This document shows positions 1-11,790 of a DNA stretch of 64,000 nucleotides, piece after piece (position 1 is the first letter of the stretch; the number at the start of each line of letters is the position of its first letter). Where the stretch lies: assembly GCA_013397435.1 (NCBI GenBank), contig VZRG01001523.1, positions 7,212-71,211 of the forward strand. The letters run 5' to 3'. The DNA comes from Erythrocercus mccallii (Eukaryota > Chordata > Aves > Passeriformes > Dicruridae). The translations under genes were made by a program, and so were the position numbers. The notes under the pieces were generated by a model. That model had not been told where the DNA came from and ran no database searches. It worked only from the letters and a program-made list of their open reading frames with translations.

Positions 1-1191
1 GCTGTCTGTGTGCTGTCTGGATGAATCCAGCTTTTCTTACTGCTACCCCACCTTCCCATCTCCTGGAGCTACACAGCAGTTGAGACATGGTATTCATGTG
101 CATATACATGTTATATATGGAGCGATCCTCTATTAAACACTCTTTGATCAGAAAAATAATGACTGAATGACTAATGAAGCATGAATTGCTTCACAAATTT
201 TGCGTTTGTGGAGAGAAACTCCTTGGCTTGAGCTTTTCCATCCTAATAGGAACAAGTTGTATCTGATGAACAGACCTTGCTGCTTTCACTCACAAAGCAG
301 TAATTTTCTCTCCAAGCAGCAGCATCCCAACTTATTATCCCTGCAGCACCATTTATTCATCAGCGCAGTCAGCCAGGAGGATAACATGGGGTGCAAACCA
401 TGGGGTTCCTATCTGCTCTGCACCATCTGGCATGGCTTTTCCCCTTCTTGGTATATTTCAGGACACAAAAACCAGGCAGGGAAATGTTTTTCTTTCTGTG
501 AGGAAATTCACGTCACCACATAACCAAATTTATCCTGCAGAATAGCAGCTACAGCTCCCAGTAGATCCAGTGGAAAATAGTTGTAGCCCAGAAAATTCCA
601 CTTCTGCCCATACAGCTGCAAAGCCATAAAAGACTTGGATCTTTCCCTGCACAAAAGTTCTATAAAGGCTTCCTGCAGCCTTGACTCCTTGCCAGCCCAG
701 CCTCCCAAGCCACCTCAGCCCAGCCAGGACTTTCTAAAGAAAATCCTGTCACGACCTCCCCAATTTCTCTGGTTTGTGTTTTGTGCAGTGCTCTGATGTG
801 AAAATATTGATTCTGGACTTTAAAGCAGTTGCTTTGTATATTTGACCAATTCAACAGCACCAAAGTTTGGCCTGGACTGTCCTTGTCCTTATCTGGATCC
901 TTTTTTATATTTTTAATGAAGCCTTAAAAGCACAGGGGGTATTGACATAAGGAAGAGCCAAATGTAACAATGATTCAGCACAAACCCTATATACCAGCAA
1001 CTTAGTCACTTTTGGCAACGTGCAGCTTTTTTACTATTATTATTTTTTATTTTTTTACCCTCCAGATTTTATTCAAAATGGAAAAATTTAAAAGGCCATT
1101 TCAGAAGAATGTTAAGCATTTATGCAGAAACAGAGAAAATCAGACTGATGGAAAAAATACAGAATCCCAAGCTTCTTTAGCTGAAGAAGAA

Positions 1192-1419
1192 TAGGTTTAG
1201 ATTGGATATTAGGTAGAAATCCTTCACTCTGAAGGTGGTGAGGCCCTGGCACAGGTTGCCCAGAGAAGCTGTGGCTGCCCCATCCCTGACAGTGTTCCAG
1301 GCCAGGCTGGATGGGGCTTGGAGCAACCTGGGATAGTGGAAAGTGTCTCTGTCCATGGCAGGGGGTTGAACAAGATGATCTTTAAAGTCTCTTCCAACCC
1401 AACCCATTCTATGATTCTG
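1192..1419 (+). mobile_element. CR1 LINE fragment, 3' end
   Basis: This is a 5'-truncated CR1 retrotransposon tail in + orientation. It shows the characteristic block reading 'ggttgcccagagaagctgtg', then 'ggccaggctggatggggctt', then 'cttccaacc', and ends in the typical 'attctatgattctgt' terminus. It carries no reverse transcriptase coding sequence. Confidence 0.9.
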
Positions 1420-4400
1420 TACTGGTCACACTGATCTGCCCAGAGATTTCTGTGCCTAGGGCTTCTCAGCAATTTCTGTGGGCACAAAACTTTCCACAGG
1501 GTTGAAGCTGATATGGTTTGTGACAAGGAGCTGGAGTGTATCCTGTGCTTGCCATTCACTAGACCTCAGTCAAAACTCCTTTTTGTTTGGTTCACACGGG
1601 CTCAGCTCATGCCTGTGCCTGCTCCAATTGGGATTTGGGTTGGAGCCGTGTTTGGAGGTGGTCTGGCCCTGTTCTGGCACCCCACCCTCCTCAGCATGGT
1701 GCTACTCCCTGCTAAGCATTCCTGAGAGGGGCTCTGGTGATGAAGTCTTTTGGCAAAGCAGCAAATGATCCCACTGGCAGCCCCAAAGCCCTGCATCAGA
1801 GAGAGATGTGTGCACTGGAAAATGCTCTGCCCTCACTCCGCAGTGTCCCAGTGAGGTGTCATGCTGAGCTAGTCTAAAAATTTAACCTTTGGATGAAGGA
1901 GCATCAAAGATATATTTGCTCTAACTTAGAAGTAGTTTTGTATCTCTGAATCAAAACCTTTCTGTGACTTGGTCCTGTTTGAAGCTGGGAGAGGCTGGTG
2001 GGTCTTTGTGTGGCTGCAGCTCACCTCTGCATTTGGGAGAGAGGGAGGGAAAAAAGATCTGACTTTTTCTTTCCAGGCTCTTCATATTTCTCACAGAGCT
2101 GGAAAATAATGGAAAGAAAGTGTGTGGGACGGGGAAGGAAGATCTTGTGTGAGATGCATTCTGAAGCTGAGAGCTGTTGTCTTGGTCACAGGGGAGGCAG
2201 CTGCTGCACTGGGTCTGGGTCTGATGTGCACAGAGCCACTTGGCAGAAGTGACCTCGGGAGCATCATGGGACAGATTCACTCTCTCCAGCTTGTTTTAAA
2301 AGGTGAGGAGCTGACAGGAGCCTGCCTAGCACAGCTTCTCCAGCAACAGGACAACGTGTGGCTGCGACTCAGGGCAGCCATCACACAACACATGCTCACA
2401 CACAGGGGCAGCGGGGGAGAGCTGAACTGCAGATAACCTGCAAGACTGAAGCAAGATCAGCTGAGAAAACGACCCTGGCTTTGCACTGCTGCCAGTACCA
2501 GCAGAAGCTGGGGATGGAGCAGTCCTGGCTCAGACAAAGCAGCTCGCTGGGCTTTGTTGCCAGCTTTTGTCCACGGGCAGGCAGCTTTCCGCAAGGCTGG
2601 TTCTTCACTCCCTGCAAAGCTGTGCCAAACTTATATATCACCACAAAACATGACAGGGTGAGAGCCGAGAACCAGAGCTCACAGGGCACTTCAGCTCAGT
2701 TCAAAGCAAAGGTGAAGGTTGTTCCTGTCCCTGCGAGGGGATTTGCCCTCCTGGGGCTCCATGAGAACCCTGAAGTGAGGAGAGCAGGCAAAAAAAATCT
2801 TCACATTGAAGAGCTTGTGGTGAAGCCACAGGTGCTCCAGAGTACTTGATCAGGATAGAGGATCAGGAGAGGGTTTGGGGGGACTCACCCTCAGAAGAGA
2901 GACAGAAAATAAAACTCTTCAGAGTTTCTGAAGTTATTTGTGCTCTTGATGGGCAGCCTCCTTGCAGCGTTTGGTGAAATTGAGTCTGAAGGTTGTTTAG
3001 AGGTAGTTTATTTTTAGCTGAGGTGAGTTGTGACAGCACAATGGTGTTGCAACACCACGGTTCTTGTCTGTGGTTTCCCTGTGGTCCTGGAGCGAGTGAA
3101 GGCTCCTGACAGGGGCTCATTGTGCTGGAAATTGCAGAGATGGCGCAAGAGGCGGTTCCCTCCCAAGGAGGCAGAGAACAGACCTGCAGAAGCAGAAGGA
3201 AGGAAGGAAGTGGAGTCAGCCTTGTTGCCAGCCTGTGGGTCCTTGTCACAGCCCCACTGTGGCTCGAGCCACCTACCCCAACCCCAGCATAGCCAAGTGC
3301 TGCACCACCCCATGGAGCTTCTCTGAGGGGATGGAGACTGGAGGCTCCTGCCACAGGAGCTCCTTCCAGCTCTCCTTCCAGCCTTGCTGCTTCTTGCACG
3401 GCTGCTTGGCTTTCCCCTCTACCTCCTCCATCAGCATGAACCACAGTGCTCTAAAATAATTGTTCTAACTCCAGCAAAGTCGCTGCAACTGTATGAAGTG
3501 ACAGAACTGGAAACCAACCCAAGGCCAGGGAGGAGTCTGGGGGCCAAAAGGAAATCTAAACCTACAGCCCATCGCTGTAACTAAACCTGTCTGCCAAAGG
3601 CAGCCTTCTCAGTTCAGCTTCTTACCTGGTGTAAGAGAAGAGACATCAAAGGCGTAAGGATCTGGTTTCCTCAGCTACTGTCCTTTCACTTGTGCCTGCT
3701 TTCTGCCTCTGCAAATCCATTAACTTGCCCAAGGTAACAGCCCAGAATGAGGTACCTGATCTGCCTCTTTTCAGGCAACACAACCTGAGATTAAAGCTGT
3801 GCAAGCTTGGCATGCTAGTCTGTAAATCCCTACGTGTTGATTCCCTGTCTCCTCCTCAAGTTTTACAGGATGCCGACAGCTTTCTGCCTGTTTTATGGTT
3901 TCATGGCTGTTGCTCGACACATCAATATTAGAATTAATTAATCTTGGCTAGAGGGTAGGCAGCAGCTCGGGCAGCCCAAGAGCAAACAAGGTCAGGATTT
4001 CAGCAACAGCCCATTTAGAGAACTTGCTGGGGCTCCAGCAGAGCAGCCTCAGCTCTGCAATTTTTATTTGGATCATTGCTCTCTTGCCTTGTTTGCAAGT
4101 TCTGTCCTGTTGGCAAGGCTGCTGTGAAGCCAAACCCAGAAGATTGTAGCAGAGGACTCTGCTCCATACAGGGAGCAAGGATTAGGGCAGGGATAGTGTT
4201 TGGCTCCCAAACAGTCACTACAGAACAATTATTGACTTAAAATCCCTTTACTGATGTCTCAACTTTGATAATGCTAAAAGGTCAGAAGGCAAATTAACGC
4301 TTTTTTTTGCCCTAATCCCTTTAAGTGCTAAATTCATGGAAAGCAATTGAATCAACAATTTAGATTAAGGCAACAGCTTCAGATGATGGGGAAACTCTGC

Positions 4401-5150
4401 TCCTCAAAGGATGCCTGAATGAAATGTGGCTTTTTAGAATGGGATTGGAATTGCCCTTGGCCTCCTGTTACAAAGATCCCCTTGGTAAGTGAATAATCCA
4501 GGACAGCCATGCTCATTGCAGTGCTCAGCCCTGGAACATGCCCACAGATCACAGTTAAAGACTTTGAGCAGGAGCAATTAATACAGGGGAAAAGAAAGAT
4601 CTGTGTCAGACTGGCTCTAAATTAATCTGTTTCCTGAAAAAATCAATAAATCATTACTGCTACTAGTGAACAGTATTTATCAAGTTGATGCTGCTCTTTA
4701 CAGTCCTTGGTAGGTGTGAAATATTTTTAAATATATTTTTAACTTTTCTTCTCCTTGTGTAGCCAAACTTCTCTGAATCATCAGAGTGCAGAGTGAGGAT
4801 GCCCTGATGGCGAGATGTCCTCTCTCCATGGAAGGGAGCACAGTGAGTACAAAGCACAGTGGCAGAAGCAAAGACAAACCCAAAGGAGAGCTCGAGGGTG
4901 ATGTGACTCCTTTCTTCCATGAGCCCTGGTCACAGACCCTGCTCTTCAGCTCAAGCAGACAATAATCCAACAGGCTGTGAGGTGGTAGATTGGATCTTGC
5001 ATGGTTTAGTTGGGATGTAGCCAGCTCGTTTCCTTGGTGCCTGTTGACAGAAGGGCTTTTACTGCACACACAAGCCTTTGCAGAGACAAAACTCATGTCT
5101 CCCCTTCTAATAGGAGGATGGAGAGATAAGAGTGTGTCAGCAAAATGTAG

Positions 5151-5302
5151 TGGGTTGGATTGGAAGGGAGGTAGAGATCACCCAGTTCCAACCCCTGCCA
5201 TGGGCAGGGACATCTTCCACTAGACCAGGTTGCTCCAAGCCCCACCCAGCCTGACCTTCAACAATTCCAGGGACTGTACACCCACAGCTTCTCTGGGCAA
5301 CC
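5151..5302 (-). mobile_element. CR1 LINE fragment, 3' end, reverse orientation
   Basis: This is the reverse complement of the CR1 3' region. It begins with 'tgggttggattggaaggg', passes through 'ctgccatgggcagggacat' and the bottom-strand form of the 'gcttggagcaacctgg' block, and ends near 'agcttctctgggcaacc'. It is truncated and diverged and has no coding capacity. Confidence 0.85.
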
Positions 5303-7043
5303 AGGAAAAACATCCTGGACTTTCTCATCAAGCTGTAAAGCTGATGAATAGTGGTGTGTTGATTTGCATGGCCCAGCCCCTATAAACTGATAGTTTTATT
5401 CCTATGTTAGATGACCATTTGTAATCTAAACCACAATGGTTGGCCACCTGGGTGAAGCAGGAAAATCTTTTTATTAGGAGCAGAAGAAGCTTATTAAATT
5501 CCCATTTATCACTCTTAAAGAGCAGTTCCAGCCATCCCTCTATCCCAAACCCCTTGGCTTCAATTTTTACTTTTTTCTTTTTTCCCTGAGTTTTAAATTT
5601 GCCTAGGAAATTTCTTGTCCTGAGAACAGTTCTGAGAAACATGTTTTCCATGACTGGTTCCTTCAGAAATGTTATTACTGGCTTGGGAGAATTCTTGTAC
5701 AATAAGATCAAGTTTCTCTTACTTGAAAATTCAGACACTACAAACTTGTAATGTCAAAAAACCAAACAAGTAAAAACAAGTAATTTCCTAAGAACATATA
5801 CAATCTGGTATTGGTAGTTTTTCATGGGAAAACGCTTCACTCCAGTGTGTGTGCCTGTTCCTAAGGAAACTAATGGCAGATGGGGTGAGAGGAAAAACAC
5901 ACAGGATAATTACAAAGCCCCACTTATCAACCTGCTCCTAACCGTTCTTTGGAGTGGTAGGCAAACATGCAAAACACTGAACCACTCTGTATTTTTATGA
6001 TGCTTTGAAGTGCGAGCTCCAAAGAAATTTTAACTCACATCACTTCAGCATTTCCATAGCTGGGTAATGCTGGTGTCTTGGGGCAACAGCCACCATCTGG
6101 CTTTCCAGAAAGAAGTCCAAAACAGAGGGTCTACTTGGAGATACCATATCCTTAATCAAGAGAAGAGGTGAGCAAAGGAGGGAGCTCATGCAGTCTTGAT
6201 GGATAAGTCCCACTGTGGTTCTTTTCGTGTCCTAAGGGATATTCCCTCCATGCAAACTTCGGTGCTCCAGGGTGGCATCTTTGAAGCACAGACGGGCTGG
6301 CAGAAGGGGAATCATCATCCTTGACATATTTCAGAGGTGCTTTTTCAGGGATCCTTTGGCCAGGGTACGCTCCTCCTTTCAGCCAAGCTTGTGTGTCTCC
6401 CACTTTTCTCGTATCGCTCTCCGGAGTGGAGAGGCAACAAGAGGTGCTGAGTGTCGACCCTGGCCATCAGCAGATGCAGGTGTTGGCAAGTGCAGGCGGG
6501 CTGCTAAAAATATCCTGCATGCTTTATTCTTGCTTCAAAGGCCATTAAGTATTTCTGTGAGAGTCTTTTTCATCTTCAGCATGGAGATCTGCCTAGTACT
6601 CCCACGCATCCTTTATAATCCCTGGAATCTCAGGTTCTTCCAAGTGGGGATATCTGGGCTGCAGATCTGAGCAACAAAACCTTTAGTGCTGTGTGGTAGC
6701 ACTGGGAAATATGGGCAATGAAGCTGAATTTCTTCTCCTTTTAGCCATCCTTGCAACACTAATTCTACTGAGTGCAGGCTGTGGGCTTACTTCCTGTATC
6801 TGCAAAGAACGCAATCAAATCCAATTACTCTTCACATGAACATAATCCACATATGTGACTTTTTAGTGCAGAATATTTAGGTCTGCTTCATAAATAGCAA
6901 AGGAGTGTTGCGAGGAAGTGTCATCATCTCACCCACAGGCACCTCACTGAACACAACACACCCATGCAAAGGCCAGCCTTAAAAACAAAAGCACATTGCT
7001 TTCCTCTCACTCCTGGTCTGCCAATGCATTTCCAGTGTGTGCT

Positions 7044-7079
7044 CTGTGATTCCTAGCAGCCCTGTGATTCCTAGCAGCC
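7044..7079 (+). repeat. Perfect 18-bp tandem duplication
   Basis: The unit ctgtgattcctagcagcc occurs twice head to tail with no mismatch. It lies in unique intergenic sequence. The lack of divergence suggests a recent local duplication, for example by replication slippage. No function is evident. Confidence 0.9.
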
Positions 7080-7317
7080 CGGGTGTTTTAGTCATCCTAA
7101 TGTGTTTGCTTAGGCACCAACATTAGTGTCAGAAGCACTTAATGCAAAGGAAACTCCCCAGGAGTGCGCTGCTCACTGCCAGACCCATCAGTCCCTGTGT
7201 CAGGAGCGCAGTGCAGTGTTTATTACTGTGGGCTGGGTAATGAATTACCCACTAATTCTGAGGGCTGCTTCCCACTAGACCATCTGGGAAAAAAAAACTG
7301 CTGGGCCCCATATTGAC

Positions 7318-7675
7318 AGGCTGAGAGGGTTGGGTTTTTCAGCCAGGAAAACAGAAGGTTGTAAGGAGACCTTATTACATCTTCCAGTACATAAAGGGGG
7401 CTGACAAGAGAGCTGGGGAGGGACTTTGGACAAGAGCCTGGAGAGACAGGACAAGGGGAATGGCTTTAAAACTGCAGGAGGGCAGGGTGAGATTAGATAT
7501 TAGGAGGAAATTCTTGACTGTGAGGGTGGTGAGACACCCAAACAGGTTGTGGATTCCCCATCTTTAGAAGTGTTCCAGGCCAGGCTGGATGGGGCTTGGA
7601 GCAATCTGGGATAGTGGAAGGCCCATGGCAGGGGGCTGGAACTAGATAATCTTTAAGGTTCCTTCTAATCCAATG
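7318..7675 (+). mobile_element. CR1 LINE fragment, 3' end
   Basis: This is a longer CR1 tail. It retains the segment 'ggacaaggggaatggcttta', the block 'gattagatattaggaggaaa', and the 'ccaggctggatggggcttgg' core. It ends in a decayed 'ccttctaatccaa', so the terminal repeat has been lost. It has no intact coding sequence. Confidence 0.88.
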
Positions 7676-10659
7676 ACAATAAATCTGAGATGAGGATGGA
7701 AATATTTATTCTTGGCTGATGCTGTGATCTCGTATTGAGCAGATGATTCAAACCTGTGACACAGTGACATCCTCCCGCCCTGGAGTCTATTCATGAAAAC
7801 TCTTATTTCCCATCAGGCTAATTGGGGCTGAAAACTGTGGGTGAGGTTCAGCCACTGGGAACCCCTGGCAAGGTGACTGACCCCTTTCCCAGCCCCTGGC
7901 AATGACTCTGGATTTTCTCCAGTGCCCCCAGCTGTTTTTCAGTGTGAGCAGCTCCGTTTGGAAGCGAGGCTTTAAACCAGGCTCACCTGAGCCTAGATGT
8001 GGGGTTTGGGGCAGAGGATTTAGCCAAGAGCCTTCCCACGTGACCCCATCCTTTAGTAAGCAACCGCAAGGCTCTGTCTATGGGCTCTCCTTGGGCAAAT
8101 GGAGGCCTGGCTCACTTGCTGCTTTAAGAAGCCCCTTTTCCTTCATGACTTGTTTGCTGCTTTGATATTTTTTTCAAGTTTCTGTGTCTTTGATGTAAAG
8201 GAAGTTAGGAGGAATTTGAGCTGAGCTGTGGAAGTGAAGAAGTAGTCAGAGATTACATTTCAGTCTGCTACTGGAGTTTTGAAGGCAACTCTTAGAGTCA
8301 TTTTTCCTTTCTAATCTCTTCTTTCTTCCCCCTTTGTAGCAGAAAATCAGCTTTCCAAGGATTCCTGGCTATCACATGGTGCTGGAGGTGGGGGAATCCT
8401 CTCTGTGCCCACCAGAAGTTGCTGCTTTGCTGTCATTCACCTTCTGCTGATCAGCTCTGCCTGTGGAGGTGCCTCCAGCCTTCCTGCCATGCATGATTCT
8501 CTCCCCTGGAGCTGTAACAAGGAAAACACAATGCAAATATTAATATAAAAGTCCCCACAATTTCTTTAATTCAAGTGCTTTTTTTTCCGAGGGTTTCTAG
8601 TGCCAAACTCTTATGCCTGGAAATATCCAGAGCTAATCCATCTTTGTAAATGCTGGAGTCACCCTAACAGCAGCTGAACCAGAAAGAGGCTTCCCTGCCC
8701 CTATACCTATACATGTGGTGCTTCAGAGCATGGTAGTGATGGCTCTGACCTGCAGGACACGGTCCCAGTTCCTTGGAGATGGAGGGTGGAGGATCCCAGC
8801 CTGCACAGGAGCTTTCCAGAGGGAGCTGGGAAGTGGCAAGGCTGGTTTGCTCTTCCCACATGGCAATTTACTGTAACGCAAGGCAAGTCACCTCCTAGCT
8901 ATCATCAAAGTGGTAGTGTTTATTCCAGGGGATTTTTGGGGTGGATTTGCCTAGGGCTGCTGCCTGAGCTGGTGAGGCCATTAATTAGAGCAAACAATAT
9001 TGACTTTCAGCCTCTTTTGAGAAACTGAGGATCATTTTAAAGAGACAGATCCCTGAAAGGGCCTTGTGCCAATCCCTCACCATTCCAGGAAGGTTGGAAC
9101 CAGCCTGGCTCATCCCATCCTGGCCTGTGCCTCCTGCTCTAACAAGGATTTAACATCCCCACTACAAATCCATAGAGGAACTGACCTTCATCCCACATAT
9201 ATCTCTGAGAAAGAGTGAGATCATTACAAACAGTGCAACTCTGAACAATTAACTGCTTGCAATGCAAATATTACAAATAGTATTTTCACCCCAAATCTCA
9301 GAGTTTCTCAGCCTGTGGAGAACTGGTGTGAGCTCCTGCTCCTCCAGCCAGCTGCCTGGCTTGAAGCCAATGTTTTTACAGTGCCAGGGAGCAGAATTTG
9401 GAGTATTTGGGTGCAGACACAGCGGCTGTGTCTTTGTCACCATGTGCCTTGGCAGCTGGAATGTGGAGCTCCTCAGAGGGCACACCGTCTGATTTCCTGG
9501 CACTGTGCAATTCCCTGGACCCTTGGCATTTTACAGCCCTCAGAAAAGGTTTCTTGTTCAGGACTTTGTTAGTGTTTGATGTTTTAAGAACACTAAGCAG
9601 ACACCACTCTCCTAATCCTGTCAGATTTGCAATGAAGCAGATATGTAATCCTTCATGGGTATTAAATTTAATAGCAATAAAGTCTGTTTAAGAATTATAC
9701 TGTCAAATGCCTGCCTAAGCAGAGGAAAATATTCTTAATTTAGACTTCATCAGGAATCTATTTTCAGTTGTTATTGCCTGTGGAAGTCTCCCCTGCATAT
9801 GTGTGTGGGGGTAAAGATGGGAAAAATCAGCAACAGGCAGTCCCAGATTGCTCTTTTCTGGACACTTAAGAGAAAAAATTCCCTATAATATATTACCATA
9901 TTCACATGAGGGCATATACCTCTGTACAGCTGCTTTTATATGCATAACAGCAGATGTGGGTGCACTCAGGGGCACCCCTGTATTTAAGGAAAAGCCCCAA
10001 GCTGCATGATGCATATTCCTGCCAGGGGAAGGATTTTGGGGGGTGGGAGGAGAGGTGTGCTGGGGGCTGAGAGAGAGGAAGTGGAAGCTGTGCCACAGGC
10101 AGGATCAGCAGCTCTGGCAGGGATGAGCAACAGGTGGGGGTGAATAAGGAATGGGGGGCACAGCCCTGAGGAGGGAGCAGTGAGGAGAAGTCCTGAGCCT
10201 CTGGTTTTGGTGCCCCTCCTACCTGGGGAGCTGTAGCTTGGCTTTGCTTGGTCTTGGCCCAAACACTGGGGGAAGCAGGTTTCCCAGCTGAGTAAATAGC
10301 TGAGTTAGCTACCTAATTAAACAATAATTTTAGTGTCTAAAAAATTTAACTCAGCCCCTGCTTTTGGCATGAAATGGCCAAGGGGTCCTTATCTGACCCT
10401 CAGTGCCTCAGTGCCCCAGTGCCGTGGTTGGGAGCCCTGGTGCAGGCAGGAGGATGAGGTGGAGCTGCCGTGGTGGTGGTGCCTGAGACACAGCTCAGAG
10501 CAGAATAGAAAGTCTTACAGAAAAAGGCTTTGGTGAGACTTCACATGGAGCCATCTTCACCGGCTGTGAGCTGTGCAGCACGATGGGTGCTGGTGGGGGC
10601 AAAACATGGAATGCTTGTTTCAGATGCTGAGTAACTTTGCTCCAAGAAGAATTCCCATC

Positions 10660-11790
10660 CTCGTCCCACCAGCCGTGGCACGGCGAGCTGGGAGCAGAGA
10701 ATGCTTCGGAGGTGAGACTTGCAGAAATCCAGCTCGTCCGGAGCCTGTCGCCCTCTGTCAAGACATCACACAAACAAATCCTGTGTGTCATGAGTGCCCC
10801 CTCTCCACCTCCCCTGTCTGTCCCCCAGCCCGCCGGGTAGTCAGGCAAACACCCGGTTTTGCTGTGGTTTACATGAAAACTTCTTCCATGTGACAAAACG
10901 AAGCCTGTGGTGTCGCCCATACCCAACCGGCCGCCGGCACAGGAACTGCCTGATACCACGGGCTAATTAAGGAGCTTTTAAATAGTTTCCGCCAGCGATA
11001 CGATAAAGTGCTGACTCTCCTCGTGAGGAAGCCTTGAGAAAGGTGACAGGGTTTTCCATGCCGCCTCTCCTCTCCTACAGGGAGCTACCGGCAGCTGCCT
11101 GTCCGGGAAAGCCGCTTAACGCCGGGGCAGGGATGAAGGATGCTCCTTCCCTTTTGGATGCACGGATCATCCCCGCCACGGGCCCGCCCTGAGTGCTGTG
11201 CAGGGGATGGCTGGCAGGGATGGTGACCTGTTTGGGGTGAGAGGCAGCTCAGCTGGCTTTGCTTAGCGCCGCAGCCCGGTGCCATCCTCCTAAGAGGGTT
11301 TTTTCACGTCCATCCAGGGCGGGCATCTCCAAGCTGCTCCCTCGCTGCCGGTTCCAGGCTGCCGGGTCTCCCAGGCTGAGCCTGCTCCGACAGGAACGCC
11401 AGGGAGCCGGGGAGAGCTGGAGCTCGCAGATGTCTCCCCTTAAAAACCCGGCAAAGCGGATGGAAATCCCCCGCCCGGGGCTGAAGCGGGGGGGGAGCCA
11501 GGCCCGGCGCTGGGATGAGTTTTGGTTTGATCCTGATTAAGAGAGGGCAGGAGGAGCCGGAGCCAACGTGGCTCCCGCTGCTCTTAACCTCAGCTGACCC
11601 CGGGTAAGAGTCCGAGCGCTGCAGCCCTGCAGGGCGGCCGCTGGCAGCATTCCTCTGTGCCGAGCACGGAAAACTCCTCTGGAATTGCTCTGCATCCCCG
11701 GCCAGGGGCTTCCGCTCCCCACGATGGGCGCTGCATGTGTGGCAAACCTTTTGCTGTACGGTGAGGCTTCGTGGGGATAAATCTTTGCAG
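10660..11790. promoter_or_regulatory. GC- and CpG-rich block, candidate distal CpG island
   Basis: CpG dinucleotides are frequent here and sparse on both sides, the usual mark of an unmethylated promoter or enhancer island. On the + strand a pyrimidine-rich tract ending in CAG at 11,080 looks like a splice acceptor, and CGG|GTAAGAG at 11,602-11,610 looks like a splice donor. A TTTTAAATAG box lies at 10,976. No conserved protein is recognisable between the splice-like sites. The block could be an alternative or noncoding-RNA promoter, or an enhancer lying about 17 kb upstream of HIF1A. CpG density was judged by eye. Confidence 0.4.

Noticed and set aside
2863..3444. 193-codon minus-strand frame
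   Set aside because: There is no homology I recognise, it overlaps several other frames of similar quality, and it looks like GC-rich intergenic sequence lacking stops.
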